Shown: positions 38,157 to 50,117, counted from the first letter of the stretch. The stretch: DNA of 64,000 nt from Lautropia mirabilis (GCA_945876565.1 CAMCOS010000005.1:62001-126000); one strand, 5' to 3'. The notes: generated by a model not told the origin, from the letters alone. Numbers and translations: made by a program.

Positions 38157-39667
38157 CCTTCTAAAAAAAGCTTGTAGGCAGGGTTGTCTGTTTCGTTCCA
38201 GGATGGGTAGCCAATCTCAGCCAAAAATGCACGAAACTCGGTTTTTTGGCCGGTTGGCACTTGGATGCCAACCAAAATCTGTCCATAGTCTGCGCCCTGA
38301 TTTCTGTAGTGAAACAGGCTTATATTCCAATCTGGGCGCATCGCGTTTAAAAACCGCATCAGGGCACCCGGACGTTCGGGGAACTCAAATCGGTACAGCA
38401 ATTCGTCTTTGGCCAGTTTGGAATGACCGCCAACCATGTGACGCAGGTGAGTTTTGGCCATCTCGTCATGAGTCAAGTCCACGGTTGGAAATCCGTGTCG
38501 CTTGAACTCAGCAGCCAGTTTGCTGGAGTCCTGGGGCCGCTCGACCTGAATGCCGACAAACACATGAGCCTTGTGTGCGTCTGAGATGCGGTAATTAAAT
38601 TCCGTGACGTTGCGTGGTCCCACGAGCGAGCAAAGCTGCCTGAAGCTGCCGCGCTCTTCTGGCAGCGTGATGGCAAATAATGCTTCGCGGGCCTCGCCAA
38701 CCTCGGCGCGTTCGGCAACAAACCGTAGGCGATCAAAGTTCATGTTCGCGCCACAGGCAATTGCCACAATCGTCTTGTCTTTCCAGCGATGTTGCTGCGC
38801 ATACTGCTTGGTACCAGCGATGGCTAGTGCGCCAGCAGGCTCTAAAACACTGCGTGTGTCTTGGAATACGTCTTTGATGGCCGCGCAGATGGCGTCGGTG
38901 TCAACAATGACAAAATCATCCACATACTCCTTGACCAAGCGAAACGTTTCAACGCCAACTTGTTTTACCGCGGTTCCATCAGAAAACAAGCCGACATCAT
39001 GCAAGCGCACCCGCTTGCCCGCCTTAATGCTGCGCACCATGGCATCGGAGTCCTGCGTTTGCACCCCAATGACCTTGATCGACGGCCTCAGTTGCTTGAT
39101 GTACGCGGCAACGCCGCTAATCAGCCCACCGCCGCCAATGGCGACAAACACGGCATCGATGTTGTCAGGGTGTTGGCGAAGGATCTCCATCGCGATGGTT
39201 CCCTGGCCAGCAATCACATCTGGATCGTCAAAGGGATGCACAAAACTAAATTTCTCTTTTTCTTGCAGTTCGGTCGCTTTGTCAAAGGCATCGCTGTAGC
39301 TGTCACCATGCAAAATGACCTCAGCGCCTAAACGCTTTACCGCTTCAATTTTGACCGGTGGGGTGGTGGTGGGCATCACAATGACGGCACGGCAACCGAG
39401 GCGCTGCGCAGACAGTGCCACACCCTGGGCGTGGTTGCCAGCCGATGACGCAATCACGCCTCGTGCCAGAGCCTCTTTGCTCAAATGAGCCATCTTGTTG
39501 TAGGCGCCACGTAACTTAAAGCTAAACACCGGCTGGTAATCTTCACGTTTTAACAACACCGTATTGCCCAGGCGTGCGGACAGAGTGGGCGCTTTTTCCA
39601 ACGGCGTCTCATGGGCGACGTCATACACTTTGGACGTCAGAATGCGTTTTAGGTAATCAGTCGACAT
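38153..39667 (-). CDS. ilvA: Threonine ammonia-lyase, biosynthetic
   Basis: [28 protein letters not shown]-Lys motif; [19 protein letters not shown]; two C-terminal ACT-like domains. Confidence 0.95.
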   Translation of the reverse strand: MSTDYLKRILTSKVYDVAHETPLEKAPTLSARLGNTVLLKREDYQPVFSFKLRGAYNKMAHLSKEALARGVIASSAGNHAQGVALSAQRLGCRAVIVMPTTTPPVKIEAVKRLGAEVILHGDSYSDAFDKATELQEKEKFSFVHPFDDPDVIAGQGTIAMEILRQHPDNIDAVFVAIGGGGLISGVAAYIKQLRPSIKVIGVQTQDSDAMVRSIKAGKRVRLHDVGLFSDGTAVKQVGVETFRLVKEYVDDFVIVDTDAICAAIKDVFQDTRSVLEPAGALAIAGTKQYAQQHRWKDKTIVAIACGANMNFDRLRFVAERAEVGEAREALFAITLPEERGSFRQLCSLVGPRNVTEFNYRISDAHKAHVFVGIQVERPQDSSKLAAEFKRHGFPTVDLTHDEMAKTHLRHMVGGHSKLAKDELLYRFEFPERPGALMRFLNAMRPDWNISLFHYRNQGADYGQILVGIQVPTGQKTEFRAFLAEIGYPSWNETDNPAYKLFLEG

Positions 39668-39755
39668 AGACCCGCATGCACAAAAAAACATCATTATCCC
39701 ATGGCCTGTCGTTCTCACGCCACGATCGGCACTGCGCGATCACGGACTCATTGAC

Positions 39756-40211
39756 ATGAGCCTTGGCCTGACTGCATTGTTTTTGGCAGGCTTTATCGCG
39801 TCGACGCTTCTGCCAATTGGTTCCGAGCCGGTGCTCGTGGCATACCTGGCCGAGCAAGCGCCTGCCGCTTGGTGGCCCACGGTCGTGCTCGCGGTGATGG
39901 CCGTGGGGCTTGGAAACACCTTGGGCGGCGTGTTTACCTACGGCATGGGCCTTGGCGTGAGGTACTTTTGGGGGCGCTGGCGCGAGGCGCCCGATCCCAA
40001 GCGGCAAAGTCACCGCAAGGCGCGGGCCTGGTTGGAGCGCTGGGGTCCTTGGGCACTCTTGTTGTCATGGTTGCCGATCGTGGGCGACCCATTGTGTTTA
40101 GTTGCTGGCGCCATGCGTCTGCGGTTCTGGGCCTGTGTGTTGGCCATCGCCGTGGGTAAATTTGTGCGTTACGTGTTATTGGCCGCTGCGGTGCTGGCGA
40201 TCCAGTCCTAA
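39756..40211 (+). CDS. YqaA/DedA-like membrane protein
   Basis: FIASTLLPIGSEPVLVAYLAEQAPAAWWPTVVLAVMAVGLGNTLGGVFTYGMGLG, WLPIVGDPLCLVAGAMRLRFW. Confidence 0.88.
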   Translation: MSLGLTALFLAGFIASTLLPIGSEPVLVAYLAEQAPAAWWPTVVLAVMAVGLGNTLGGVFTYGMGLGVRYFWGRWREAPDPKRQSHRKARAWLERWGPWALLLSWLPIVGDPLCLVAGAMRLRFWACVLAIAVGKFVRYVLLAAAVLAIQS

Positions 40212-40348
40212 TTGGCCGGATTGCTGCTCGAACGCCTGTTGTAGGGGTTTTGCGTCGCAAATAGGAGACTTTGCACCTAAAATGTTTGTTTTAATGGCAT
40301 CTAAACCGGGGCATACGTCCCAGCGGTTCAACAACATTTTGGTCGTTT

Positions 40349-43300
40349 ATGAACTCCCCTGTCGCCAGTCACCTGCTCGCTAGCTCATCTGCCCAACCCG
40401 ATGCCCGGGTGCGTGAGATTCCTTACAACTACACATCGTTTTCTGATCGGGAAGTGGTGTTGCGCTTGTTGGGTGAGCAGGCATGGACACTGTTAAGTGA
40501 ACTGCGTGGCGAGCGTCGCACGGGTCGATCGGCGCGCATGCTGTATGAGGTGTTGGGTGACATTTGGGTGGTTAAGCGCAATCCCTATTTGCAAGATGAT
40601 TTGCTCGACAGCCCCAAGCGCCGTCGCCTGTTGATTGAGGCTTTGCGACATCGTTTAGCCGAGATTGAGCAGCGTCGGCAGTCGGATAACCTACAGCGCG
40701 ATGAAAAAGTGGCGGTGTTGCTGGCCCGTGCTCGTCGTGCCGTGGATGAGTTTGAGCAGACCTTTATCGAAACATCTGACTTGCGCAAGCGCGTGGCGAA
40801 AGTGCTGGGCCATCTGACTGCCAAGGACAACATCAAATTCGATGGTTTGTCACGTGTCTCGCATGTGACCGATGCAACCGATTGGCGGGTTGAGTATCCG
40901 TTTGTGGTGTTAATGCCCGACACGGAAGAAGAAATCGCCGGGCTCGTGCGCGGTTGCATTGAACTGGGGCTGACCATTGTTCCTCGTGGCGGTGGTACGG
41001 GCTACACCGGCGGCGCCCTGCCCTTGACCTGGCGTTCGGTGGTCATTAACACCGAAAAGCTGGAGACGCTCAGCGAAGTCGAGATGCTTGACTTGCCGGG
41101 CCTTGATGCGCCGGTTCCAACCATTCGTGCCGGGGCGGGCGTGGTTACCCGTCGAGTGGCCGACACAGCCGAGCAGGCTGGTTTTGTGTTTGCGGTTGAC
41201 CCCACCTCGGCCGATGCTTCATGCGTGGGCGGCAACGTTGCCATGAATGCCGGTGGCAAGAAAGCGGTCCTGTGGGGCACGGCCTTGGACAACTTGGCCT
41301 GGTGGCGTATGGTTGATCCAGATGGCAACTGGCTGGATGTGACGCGTGTTGGACATAATCTGGGCAAGATCCACGACGTTGAGCTCGCTACGTTCGAGCT
41401 TTCTTGGTCCGATGGGCGATACGCACCGGGGCAGCGGGTCATTAAAGCCAAGACCTTGGAGATTAAGGGGCAGCAGTTTCGCAAGGTAGGCCTTGGAAAG
41501 GATGTCACCGACAAGTTCCTGGCGGGTTTGCCCGGCGTTCAAAAAGAAGGTTGCGACGGTCTGATCACGGCTGCGCGCTGGGTGGTGCACCGCATGCCTT
41601 CGCACATTCGAACGGTTTGCCTGGAGTTCTTTGGGCAGGCGCGGGATGCCATTCCGTCGATCGTGGAGATCAAAAACTACCTCGATGGCGCTGGCAAAGA
41701 ACAAGGTGCTATTTTGGCTGGGCTGGAACACCTCGATGAGCGCTATTTGCGAGCTGTTGGTTACGCCACTAAAAGCAAGCGCGGTGGTTTTCCGAAGATG
41801 GTGCTCATTGGCGACATCGTTGGTGACGATGACAACGCTGTCGCGCTGGCCTGTAGCGAAGTGGTGCGCATGGCCAATGGCCGTCATGGTGAAGGCTTTG
41901 TGGCTGTCAGTGCTGATGCGCGCAAGAAGTTTTGGTTAGACCGCGCCAGGACTGCAGCGATTGCACGACACACCAATGCGTTCAAGATTAATGAAGACGT
42001 GGTGATTCCTCTTGATCGCATGGGTGAGTACACCGATGAGATTGAGCGCATCAACATCGAGCTCTCCACGCGCAATAAATTGCGTTTGCTCGATGCGCTG
42101 GAGGTTCGCCTAAACGAGCCCTGGATGGTGGCTAAGCTTGATGCTGATGGCGTGTCTAGAGAGGAGTGGCTGGCTGAACGGACTGCGGCGGCGCTGGAAA
42201 TGATCAGCCGCGTTCGAGGGCGTTGGGACTGGGTGCTGACACACCTTGATCAACCGTTGCGAGACGTCGACGAGGATCTCGTGAGGCACGGACTGGAAGC
42301 TTTGCTGCCTGCGGTTCAACAGCGCCTACTGACCCAGCCTGATGCTACTTTGTTTGACATCGTTCAGGATCGCACGCTGCGTGTATCGTGGAAGGTCGAG
42401 GTGCTTAAGCACCTGGAAGACATGTTTGGCGGCGCGCATCTGGCGCCAGTGCTGACAGAGCTTAAGGTCGTTCATGGGCGTGTGCTCAAGAGCCGTGTTT
42501 TTGTTGCTTTGCACATGCACGCGGGCGATGGCAACGTACATACCAATATTCCGGTTAACTCGGATGACTACTTGATGTTGCAAGAGGCCAATGAGACGGT
42601 CGCGCGCATCATGCGCATTGCACGCGACCTTGATGGCGTGATTTCAGGCGAACATGGCATTGGCCTGACCAAGTATGAGTTTTTGACCGAGCAGGAACTC
42701 GCGCCATTTCAGGCGTATAAGAGAGAGGTTGATCCTGACGGGCATTTCAACGCGGGCAAGCTCATGCCTGGCGCTGACCTGCGCGACGCCTGGACGCCGA
42801 GCTTTGGGCTGATGGGCCACGAGTCGCTCATCATGCAGCAAAGTGACATTGGCCAGATCAGTGAATCGATTAAAGACTGCCTGCGCTGTGGCAAGTGCAA
42901 GCCGGTTTGTGCCACCCATGTGCCGCGCGCCAATTTGCTGTACTCGCCACGCAACAAGATTCTGGCAACGTCGTTGCTGATTGAAGCCTTCCTGTATGAA
43001 GAGCAAACTCGGCGTGGCATCAGTCTAAAGCACTGGCAGGAGTTTGAAGACGTGGCTGATCACTGCACGGTTTGCCACAAGTGCTACAACCCCTGCCCGG
43101 TGGACATTGATTTCGGGAATGTGTCGATGAACATGCGCGCCTTGTTGCGCCGCATGGGGCGTAAGTCGTTCAATCCCGGCACGTCTTTTGCGTTGTTTTT
43201 CTTGAACGCCAAGGATCCGCGGACCATTAACTTGACTCGCAAGGCAATGCTCGACGTTGGTTACAAGGCGCAGCGGTTTGCCAATGATTTGTTTTCCAAA

Positions 43301-44278
43301 TTTGCGCGTCAGCAAACCAAAAAGCCGCCCGCGACCGTGGGTAAGCCGCCGTTACGGGAACAGGTTGTGCATTTCATCAATAAAAAAATGCCAGGTGGCT
43401 TGCCCAAGCATAGTGCGCGCAAGCTGCTAGACATTGAAGACGCCAATTACGTGCCGATTATTCGGGATCCTGTGCGCACCACCAGCGATTCGGAGACCGT
43501 CTTTTATTTCCCGGGTTGCGGCTCTGAGCGATTGTTCTCTCAAGTGGGTTTGGCCACACAAGCCATGCTCTGGCATGTGGGTGTGCAAACAGTTTTGCCG
43601 CCTGGCTACCTGTGCTGTGGGTATCCGCAGCGCGGCAATGGCATGACAGACAAGGCAGAAAAAATCATCACCGACAATCGAGTGCTGTTTCATCGAGTGG
43701 CTAACACGCTGAACTACCTCGATATTAAAACGGTCGTGGTCAGTTGCGGCACCTGTTATGACCAGCTAGCTGGCTACGAGTTCGACAAGATCTTCCCCGG
43801 CTGTCGGCTCATAGATATTCACGAATTCTTGCTTGAGAAAGACGTCAAGCTTCAGGATGTGCAAGGCGTGCGTTACATGTATCACGATCCTTGCCATACC
43901 CCGATGAAGCAGCAAGATCCGCTGAAGACGGTGCGCGCACTCGTTGGTGATGGCACGATCAAGACCGATCGATGCTGTGGCGAATCAGGTACGCTAGCGG
44001 TCACCCGTCCTGATATTTCTACTCAGGTTCGATTCCGTAAGGAAATCGAGCTAGATAAAAACATGGCGACCTTGCGAAGCGATGGGTTTGATGGTGAAGT
44101 CAAGATGCTGACCTCTTGCCCTTCATGTCTGCAAGGCTTGTCAAGGTATCAGGATGACACTGGCGCGCAGGCTGACTACATCGTCGTTGAAATGGCTCGA
44201 CATGTATTAGGTCAAACCTGGTTGGAAGACTACGTGAAAGTCGCCAACCAGGGTGGTATCGAGCGGGTATTGGTGTAA
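40349..44278 (+). CDS. Large FAD-binding and (4Fe-4S)-binding oxidoreductase (1309 aa; GlcD-like + two 4Fe-4S + CCG domains)
   Basis: FAD domain ([49 protein letters not shown]), ferredoxin motifs [11 protein letters not shown] and [15 protein letters not shown] motifs CGSERLF...CCGYPQRG and CCGESGTL. Confidence 0.93.
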   Translation: MNSPVASHLLASSSAQPDARVREIPYNYTSFSDREVVLRLLGEQAWTLLSELRGERRTGRSARMLYEVLGDIWVVKRNPYLQDDLLDSPKRRRLLIEALRHRLAEIEQRRQSDNLQRDEKVAVLLARARRAVDEFEQTFIETSDLRKRVAKVLGHLTAKDNIKFDGLSRVSHVTDATDWRVEYPFVVLMPDTEEEIAGLVRGCIELGLTIVPRGGGTGYTGGALPLTWRSVVINTEKLETLSEVEMLDLPGLDAPVPTIRAGAGVVTRRVADTAEQAGFVFAVDPTSADASCVGGNVAMNAGGKKAVLWGTALDNLAWWRMVDPDGNWLDVTRVGHNLGKIHDVELATFELSWSDGRYAPGQRVIKAKTLEIKGQQFRKVGLGKDVTDKFLAGLPGVQKEGCDGLITAARWVVHRMPSHIRTVCLEFFGQARDAIPSIVEIKNYLDGAGKEQGAILAGLEHLDERYLRAVGYATKSKRGGFPKMVLIGDIVGDDDNAVALACSEVVRMANGRHGEGFVAVSADARKKFWLDRARTAAIARHTNAFKINEDVVIPLDRMGEYTDEIERINIELSTRNKLRLLDALEVRLNEPWMVAKLDADGVSREEWLAERTAAALEMISRVRGRWDWVLTHLDQPLRDVDEDLVRHGLEALLPAVQQRLLTQPDATLFDIVQDRTLRVSWKVEVLKHLEDMFGGAHLAPVLTELKVVHGRVLKSRVFVALHMHAGDGNVHTNIPVNSDDYLMLQEANETVARIMRIARDLDGVISGEHGIGLTKYEFLTEQELAPFQAYKREVDPDGHFNAGKLMPGADLRDAWTPSFGLMGHESLIMQQSDIGQISESIKDCLRCGKCKPVCATHVPRANLLYSPRNKILATSLLIEAFLYEEQTRRGISLKHWQEFEDVADHCTVCHKCYNPCPVDIDFGNVSMNMRALLRRMGRKSFNPGTSFALFFLNAKDPRTINLTRKAMLDVGYKAQRFANDLFSKFARQQTKKPPATVGKPPLREQVVHFINKKMPGGLPKHSARKLLDIEDANYVPIIRDPVRTTSDSETVFYFPGCGSERLFSQVGLATQAMLWHVGVQTVLPPGYLCCGYPQRGNGMTDKAEKIITDNRVLFHRVANTLNYLDIKTVVVSCGTCYDQLAGYEFDKIFPGCRLIDIHEFLLEKDVKLQDVQGVRYMYHDPCHTPMKQQDPLKTVRALVGDGTIKTDRCCGESGTLAVTRPDISTQVRFRKEIELDKNMATLRSDGFDGEVKMLTSCPSCLQGLSRYQDDTGAQADYIVVEMARHVLGQTWLEDYVKVANQGGIERVLV

Positions 44279-44281
44279 AAC

Positions 44282-45049
44282 TTACCAGTTCGAAACTGCT
44301 TTGACGGTGATCGCGTGCGCTTTGAGCGCAGCCCGGATTGCGGTGGCAAACTCGAGCGCATCGGGCTGGTCACCGTGCAGGCAAAGCGTATCGGCTTTGA
44401 CGAGAACGGTGCTGCCATCTTGCGCAACGACGGTGCCTTGTTTGACCATGCAAAGAACCTGCTCGATCGATTGCCGCACATCGGTGATCATGGCACCGGA
44501 CTTGCTGCGTGGGGTCAAACTGCCGTCCGGTTGATATGATCGGTCGCCAAACACTTCGCCAGCTGCGGTTAACCCAAGCGCACGCGCCTCTTCTAGCATG
44601 TGGCTGCCAGCCAACCCAAAAAATACCAATGATTTGTCAACGTCGTGGACGGCGCGTGCAATGCTGCGTGCCAGTGCCCGGTCTTTGACGGCCATGTTGT
44701 AAAGCATGCCGTGCGCTTTGACATGATTAAGGCGTGTGCCTTGCGAGGCAGCCACGCCGGCCAGGGTGCCAATTTGGGCTACCACGATGTCATAGGCCTC
44801 TTGTTCTGTAATTTGCATGGCACGTCGTCCAAATCCTTGCAGATCCGGCAGACCAGGGTGTGCGCCAATGGCCACACCATGTTCACGTGCACAGGCGACT
44901 GTCTCGCGCATCACGCCAGGGTCACCGGCATGGTACCCACAAGCGATGTTGGCTGACGAGATATAAGGCATGATTTCCACGTCATGACCCATGGTCCAGG
45001 CCCCAAAGCTCTCGCCCATGTCGCAGTTCAGGTCAAGTGTCAGGCTCAT
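44282..45049 (-). CDS. pxpA: 5-oxoprolinase subunit A (LamB/YcsF family)
   Basis: LDLNCDMGESFGAWTMGHDVEIMPYISSANIACGYHAGDPGVMRETV. Confidence 0.96.
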   Translation of the reverse strand: MSLTLDLNCDMGESFGAWTMGHDVEIMPYISSANIACGYHAGDPGVMRETVACAREHGVAIGAHPGLPDLQGFGRRAMQITEQEAYDIVVAQIGTLAGVAASQGTRLNHVKAHGMLYNMAVKDRALARSIARAVHDVDKSLVFFGLAGSHMLEEARALGLTAAGEVFGDRSYQPDGSLTPRSKSGAMITDVRQSIEQVLCMVKQGTVVAQDGSTVLVKADTLCLHGDQPDALEFATAIRAALKAHAITVKAVSNW

Positions 45050-45058
45050 TGAAGTCTC

Positions 45059-46078
45059 CTAGTTCACCGTTGCTCTCGCATCGCACAGCCACTGACGTAT
45101 GCTGGCTAACGACACGAATAGTTCGTCAAGTGCCGCCGCCTTCGCGCGGTCAAGCTGCTGGGCGTGTTCAACATCCACCAATGTAAAGCGTACCTCATCA
45201 CCCGGTTTTTTCTGGGCAAGGATAGGCAAGTCTACGCTGGCCACTGTCGCAATCTTTGGGTAGCCACCCGAGGTCTGGCGGTCAGCCATCAGCACAATAG
45301 GTTGTCCGCCTCGAGGCACTTGAATCGATCCAAAAGAGGTTGCCTCTGAGATCATTTCGCGCGGTTTTTTCAAGACGATCTCAGGGCCTTCCAGACGATA
45401 GCCCATGCGCTCAGAGTCCGTTGAGACCCGCCACGTTCCCGACACCATGGCAGTCCGGCTGGCTGCGGTGAATTCAGGCCACTGGTCACTGCGGATCAAC
45501 CGCACCAGTGCTTTACGCCCAGTATGTTGGCCAAGCATGCTGGGCAGGTATAGCACTTGGTCCCAAATACGTTCGCTTAAAGCGGTGAGTGCCTCTTGAC
45601 TATCGATCAGTGGCGCCCGCAAAGGTATTGCGTCGTTCTTTTTTAGTGCGCGCCCTTGCCAGCCGCCAAAGCCTGCCCTGAGATAGGTGCTTTGACTGCC
45701 CATCACTATTGGTAAGTTGAATCCTCCATGGACTGCCAAATAGGCTCGAGTACCTTCTGATGCGGTTTCAAACGTCAGGGTGTCGGCCGGGCGCACAATC
45801 AGTGGCCGGTAGCGAGGCACAGGCCTGCTATTGATGCGCGCATTCATCTGAGCGCCAGCCAAGCAAATGCAGCATGCCTCAGTGAAGACCAGCGTAGGTC
45901 CAAGCAGGGTAATTTCAAGCGTGGCGCAGTCGTCCTGGTTGCCGGCAATCAGGTTGGCCATCTGATGGGACTGGATATCCATGGCCCCGGTCACCGAGAC
46001 ACCGAGATGCTGATACCCCCAGCGCCCACTATCTTGAAATGACGAGAGCAGTCCGGCTCGCTTGACGATCATGCTCAC
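45059..46078 (-). CDS. pxpC: 5-oxoprolinase subunit C (biotin-dependent carboxyltransferase family)
   Basis: LLSSFQDSGRWGYQHLGVSVTGAMDIQSHQMANLIAGN; GSIQVPRGGQPIVLMADRQTSGGYPKIATV. Confidence 0.95.
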   Translation of the reverse strand: MSMIVKRAGLLSSFQDSGRWGYQHLGVSVTGAMDIQSHQMANLIAGNQDDCATLEITLLGPTLVFTEACCICLAGAQMNARINSRPVPRYRPLIVRPADTLTFETASEGTRAYLAVHGGFNLPIVMGSQSTYLRAGFGGWQGRALKKNDAIPLRAPLIDSQEALTALSERIWDQVLYLPSMLGQHTGRKALVRLIRSDQWPEFTAASRTAMVSGTWRVSTDSERMGYRLEGPEIVLKKPREMISEATSFGSIQVPRGGQPIVLMADRQTSGGYPKIATVASVDLPILAQKKPGDEVRFTLVDVEHAQQLDRAKAAALDELFVSLASIRQWLCDARATVN

Positions 46079-46809
46079 GATGCATGCTCCCCGGTTTGCG
46101 CCGCTTTGATTGCATCGAATCGCTCGGCGTTGATGGGCATGAACTCAATTTCATCGCCAGGCATGAGCAGCGTTGGCTGTTTGGCCTCGGCATTAAAGAG
46201 TCTGAGGGGCGTGGCGCCAATGATGTGCCAACCGCCCGGCAAAACATTGGGGTAGATGGTGCTTTGCCGGTTGGCCACGCCTAGCGAGCCAGCGGGTAAT
46301 GCGGTACGAGGTATCTCGCGGCGCGGCAAGTTAAAGCGGTCATCGTGGATGCCGATATAGGGGTGGCCGGGCGCAAAGCCAATCATGTATACCCTGCAAA
46401 TACTGGCGTGATGGGCTTTAATGACCTCTGCGGGGCTGATCCCCATGCGTTGGGCAACGTCATCGAGGTCGGGGCCATGCGCGCCACCGTAGCACACGGG
46501 TATCTGAATGCGCCGAGCTGTTAGCTCGGCGCCCTCGGCAATTTGATCAATGATGCCCCCTACCAGACTGGTTAAATGAGCAACCGGGTCTAGCCCAAGC
46601 GCACTGCCAGGCTCAAAGTAAATCGCCACCGCAGTAAAGGAAGGCACAATGTCCAGCACACCCGGCACTTGAGCCTGGCGCAAACGATGGGCCAAAGTCA
46701 AGCAGCGCAGACCCACCGCTTGATCGATCTGGTCACCCAGATCGATGATCAGGCAGCGATCACCTTGCGGGCGTATACGTTTGAGCAACTCAGTTGGCAT
46801 GATGGTCAA
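46075..46809 (-). CDS. pxpB: 5-oxoprolinase subunit B (KipI/carboxyltransferase domain)
   Basis: PVCYGGAHGPDLDDVAQRMG; VYMIGFAPGHPYIGIHDDRFNLPRREIPRTALPAGSLGVANRQSTIYPNVLPGGWHIIG. Confidence 0.95.
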   Translation of the reverse strand: MTIMPTELLKRIRPQGDRCLIIDLGDQIDQAVGLRCLTLAHRLRQAQVPGVLDIVPSFTAVAIYFEPGSALGLDPVAHLTSLVGGIIDQIAEGAELTARRIQIPVCYGGAHGPDLDDVAQRMGISPAEVIKAHHASICRVYMIGFAPGHPYIGIHDDRFNLPRREIPRTALPAGSLGVANRQSTIYPNVLPGGWHIIGATPLRLFNAEAKQPTLLMPGDEIEFMPINAERFDAIKAAQTGEHAS

Positions 46810-47024
46810 GCTGGCTGTTTGTCTGTGCTAAAGGTAACACTTTGGCCTTGGTGTTTGCCAAAGACAGACGCTCGAATGCTGAGGCGCCAAGCATCGTGGG
46901 CGCTATCAACGCCCTGTGGCTGGGCAGAAGATGCGTCAGAGCCATGATGTAAATGCGCGCAGAGGATCATTGTTGACAAGCAGAGCCGTGGGCGTTGTAA
47001 CTAAAGCCCGGAGTAAAGAGAATA

Positions 47025-48383
47025 TCAGGTCGCGCGGGTTAGGCGATTTTGCGGGAACACCAGACTAAAAGTGCTGCCTTGTTTTAGGCGGCTTTGAATT
47101 TGCAGCTCAGCCTCATGGCGCATGGCTATGTGTTTGGTGATGGCTAGTCCGAGCCCGGTGCCGCCAGCTGCTCGAGAGCGGCTGCGGTCTACCCGATAAA
47201 AGCGCTCACTCAATCTCGGTATGTGTTCGGCGGCAATGCCGATCCCTGTGTCTCTGACGCTAAAGCGCGCACTGCCATTTGGCTGGGATAGCCATTGGAC
47301 GTAGATCGTGCCGCCATCGGGGGTGTAACGCACCGCATTGGTCAATAGATTGGCAAAGGCAGAGGTAACCTCTGATGGTGCACCCAAAAGATCGAGGTCT
47401 GGCTCGATTTCCCACTCAAAGTGATGCCGTCCGGCAGACAGGGCTTCAATCTGTTGGCGCAAGCCATCGATCATTTCGCCAACATTCAGCGCCACCTGCT
47501 CTGCCACGGGTGATGTCTCGAGGTTCGATAGCGTCAGAAGGTCTGAGACGATGGACTGCATGCGCTTTGCCTGCTCGCGCATGAGCCCAAAGTACTGCTG
47601 GGTTTGTTCTCTTGTTAACGCTCCCGGTGGCGCCTCGCTGATGGTTTCAACAAAACCCGCCAGCACGGTCAGTGGTGTTCGCAGTTCGTGCGAGACGTTA
47701 GCCACAAAATCGCGTCTGGTGGTCTCTAGCTTGTCGATCTGGGTCAGGTCGCGCGTGATCAGCAGGCGTTGTTCACGGGCGTAAATTACGAACTGCATCA
47801 TCAATAGCTTGTCTTGGTTGCCCTGGTGGGTTTTGATGATCACCGGATCTGGCCAGGTCCGTTGTCTGGCGTAACGGACAAATTCGGGCTGGCGAATCAG
47901 ATGCAGCAGGTTGCCGCCCAAATCTGATTGCTCGTCCAAATTTAATTGCTGACGTGCCGCTTTGTTAAACCAGATGATGGATAAGGACTGATCCAAGGCA
48001 ATGACCCCAACAGGCAAAGCCTGAGCAGCTGCCATGACAGCTTCACTACTTTCTTGGGCTTGCAACAACAGTTCATTTTGCAGTTGCAGGTTGTGTTCCA
48101 ACTGTCGCACCACGCCAGACCAAGGTCCGACATCTTCTGGGGGTTTCTTGCCAGAGGCTGATTTCAACCAAGAGGCCACCTTAGCCGCTTGATACCGCCG
48201 CCAAGTTGTCAGGGTACCAAAACCAATGGCCATACCAATCCAGCCCAGATTGCTCCTCCAGACTATGTCAACTGTGACCGCGGCCATCAAACAAATTACA
48301 AACCACCACAGGGTTTTATACCATTGCATGAGCCGGATTGTCGCACGTGGCCAATCCGGTGTGCCAGTCGGACCGTCATTCAT
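47025..48383 (-). CDS. phoR: Phosphate regulon sensor histidine kinase
   Basis: PAS region; H-box DFVANVSHELRTPLTVLAGFVETI; N/G boxes; overlaps phoB stop. Confidence 0.95.
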   Translation of the reverse strand: MNDGPTGTPDWPRATIRLMQWYKTLWWFVICLMAAVTVDIVWRSNLGWIGMAIGFGTLTTWRRYQAAKVASWLKSASGKKPPEDVGPWSGVVRQLEHNLQLQNELLLQAQESSEAVMAAAQALPVGVIALDQSLSIIWFNKAARQQLNLDEQSDLGGNLLHLIRQPEFVRYARQRTWPDPVIIKTHQGNQDKLLMMQFVIYAREQRLLITRDLTQIDKLETTRRDFVANVSHELRTPLTVLAGFVETISEAPPGALTREQTQQYFGLMREQAKRMQSIVSDLLTLSNLETSPVAEQVALNVGEMIDGLRQQIEALSAGRHHFEWEIEPDLDLLGAPSEVTSAFANLLTNAVRYTPDGGTIYVQWLSQPNGSARFSVRDTGIGIAAEHIPRLSERFYRVDRSRSRAAGGTGLGLAITKHIAMRHEAELQIQSRLKQGSTFSLVFPQNRLTRAT

Positions 48384-49081
48384 TAACTGTCAGAAGCTTG
48401 GCGGGTGAACCGATAGCCAGTGCCGCGCACCGTCTCAATGTGCTTGTCGTGACCGCTTGGCTCGAGCGCCTTGCGCAAACGCCGGATGTGAACATCCACG
48501 GTCCGCTCTTCAACAAACACGTGATCCCCCCAGACTTGGTCAAGCAATTGCGAGCGTGAGAAAACACGCTCGGGATGGGTCATAAAAAAATGCAACAAAC
48601 GAAACTCGGTTGGACCGATCGGCAGTGTTTGGCCGTTGCCAGTGAGTCGGTGCGCAGCCGGATCAAGCTTTAGACCCGCGACTTCGGTCATGTCATCGGT
48701 TAGTTGCGGTGCACGTCGGCGCAGCACTGCCTTGATACGTGCCATCAGTTCTTTCGGTGAAAACGGCTTGGTAATGTAGTCGTCTGCGCCTGCTTCCAGG
48801 CCATCGATTTTGTCTTGCTCGGCACCTTTGGCTGTGAGCATGATGATCGGCACATGTCGGGTGCGCTCTTGGGCACGAAGCTTGCGGGACAACGCTAGCC
48901 CACTTTGACCGGGCAACATCCAGTCCAGCAGAATCAAGTCTGGCAGCTCTGCGTCAATCAAAGTTTGTGCTTGTTCGCTGTCAAAGGCACGCAGTACTTT
49001 ATGCCCAGCAAATGAAAGGTTGACCGCAATCAGCTCCTGGATTGCCGGTTCGTCCTCAATGACTAGAATGGTGCTCGACAT
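48383..49081 (-). CDS. phoB: Phosphate regulon response regulator
   Basis: TILVIEDEPAIQELIAVNLSFAGHKVLRA; receiver Asp LILLDWMLPGQSG; winged helix EERTVDVHIRRLRKAL. Confidence 0.96.
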   Translation of the reverse strand: MSSTILVIEDEPAIQELIAVNLSFAGHKVLRAFDSEQAQTLIDAELPDLILLDWMLPGQSGLALSRKLRAQERTRHVPIIMLTAKGAEQDKIDGLEAGADDYITKPFSPKELMARIKAVLRRRAPQLTDDMTEVAGLKLDPAAHRLTGNGQTLPIGPTEFRLLHFFMTHPERVFSRSQLLDQVWGDHVFVEERTVDVHIRRLRKALEPSGHDKHIETVRGTGYRFTRQASDS

Positions 49082-49140
49082 AGAAACTCACTTTAAGTGC
49101 ATGCATCATGACAATTCATATTCGTTATGCTATTCCTAGA

Positions 49141-49160
49141 ATATGTCAGGTCTATGACAC
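49141..49160 (-). promoter_or_regulatory. Putative Pho box upstream of phoBR
   Basis: Minus strand reads GTGTCATAGACCTGACATAT; compare Pho box consensus CTGTCATAAATCTGTCAT; 60 bp upstream of phoB start. Confidence 0.65.
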
Positions 49161-49224
49161 ACGCCTATTGTCGTGAGTAGGCTACCATAGCGGGGGTATG
49201 CACATTGATGATACACCGCTGACC

Positions 49225-49977
49225 ATGCAAACTGAAATGACTGACAAGAAGATTGATTTTGGGTTCACCCAAGTGCCTGAGTCCGAGAAAGCGGGTAAGG
49301 TTGCCGACGTATTTGATTCAGTGGCAACACGCTACGATCTGATGAATGACCTGATGTCGGGTGGTCTGCATCGGCTGTGGAAACGCTTTGCGCTGTCGCG
49401 CGTGGCGGCTCGCCCAGGCATGTGCGTGCTTGATATTGCGGGGGGCACAGGCGATTTGGCCAAGTCCATGGCCAAAGATGTGGGCCCCAAGGGGCAGGTC
49501 TGGCTTACCGACATCAACCTGTCGATGCTCAAAGTTGGTCGTGACCGTATGTTGGATGCTGGTCTGGTTTTGCCCACCGCGGTCTGTGACGCAGAGGCGT
49601 TGCCATTTGAGGATAGTTATTTTGATCGCGTCACGGTGGCTTTCGGATTGCGCAATATGACGCACAAAGACCAGGCCTTGGCAGAGATGTCTCGGGTACT
49701 CAAACCGGGCGGCAAGCTTATGGTGCTTGAGTTTTCTCGCGTTCATGCGGTTTTGGCACCAACGTATGACTGGTATTCGTTTAATGTGTTGCCGTGGCTT
49801 GGGCGCAAGGTTGCTAACGACGAGGACAGCTATCGTTATCTGGCTGAGTCCATACGCATGCATCCTGACCAAGAGACGCTAAGAGGGATGATGCAGGACG
49901 CTGGGCTGTCTCGCGTGCAGTACTTTAATTTGACTGCTGGCATTGTGGCGGTTCATGAGGGAATAAAAATGCTGTGA
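49225..49977 (+). CDS. ubiE: Ubiquinone/menaquinone biosynthesis methyltransferase
   Basis: [70 protein letters not shown] (start codon uncertain). Confidence 0.95.
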   Translation: MQTEMTDKKIDFGFTQVPESEKAGKVADVFDSVATRYDLMNDLMSGGLHRLWKRFALSRVAARPGMCVLDIAGGTGDLAKSMAKDVGPKGQVWLTDINLSMLKVGRDRMLDAGLVLPTAVCDAEALPFEDSYFDRVTVAFGLRNMTHKDQALAEMSRVLKPGGKLMVLEFSRVHAVLAPTYDWYSFNVLPWLGRKVANDEDSYRYLAESIRMHPDQETLRGMMQDAGLSRVQYFNLTAGIVAVHEGIKML

Positions 49978-50117
49978 CCGTCATACCTGACGTGCAGTGG
50001 CTCAGGTTGATTTAACTCCATCCATTTGGCTGGCAATCCTGAACTTTTCTTGTAAATTTTTGTCTAACGTCGATCTTTGGGTTGTTGTTGGGCTTTTTGT
50101 AGAGTGGAGATGAGGAA

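Noticed and set aside
41219-41887. 222-aa minus-strand ORF and other long ORFs inside 40349-44278
   Set aside because: Antisense shadows of the FAD/Fe-S oxidoreductase; composition typical of mirror frames
49318-49872. 184-aa minus-strand ORF
   Set aside because: Antisense to ubiE; no family features
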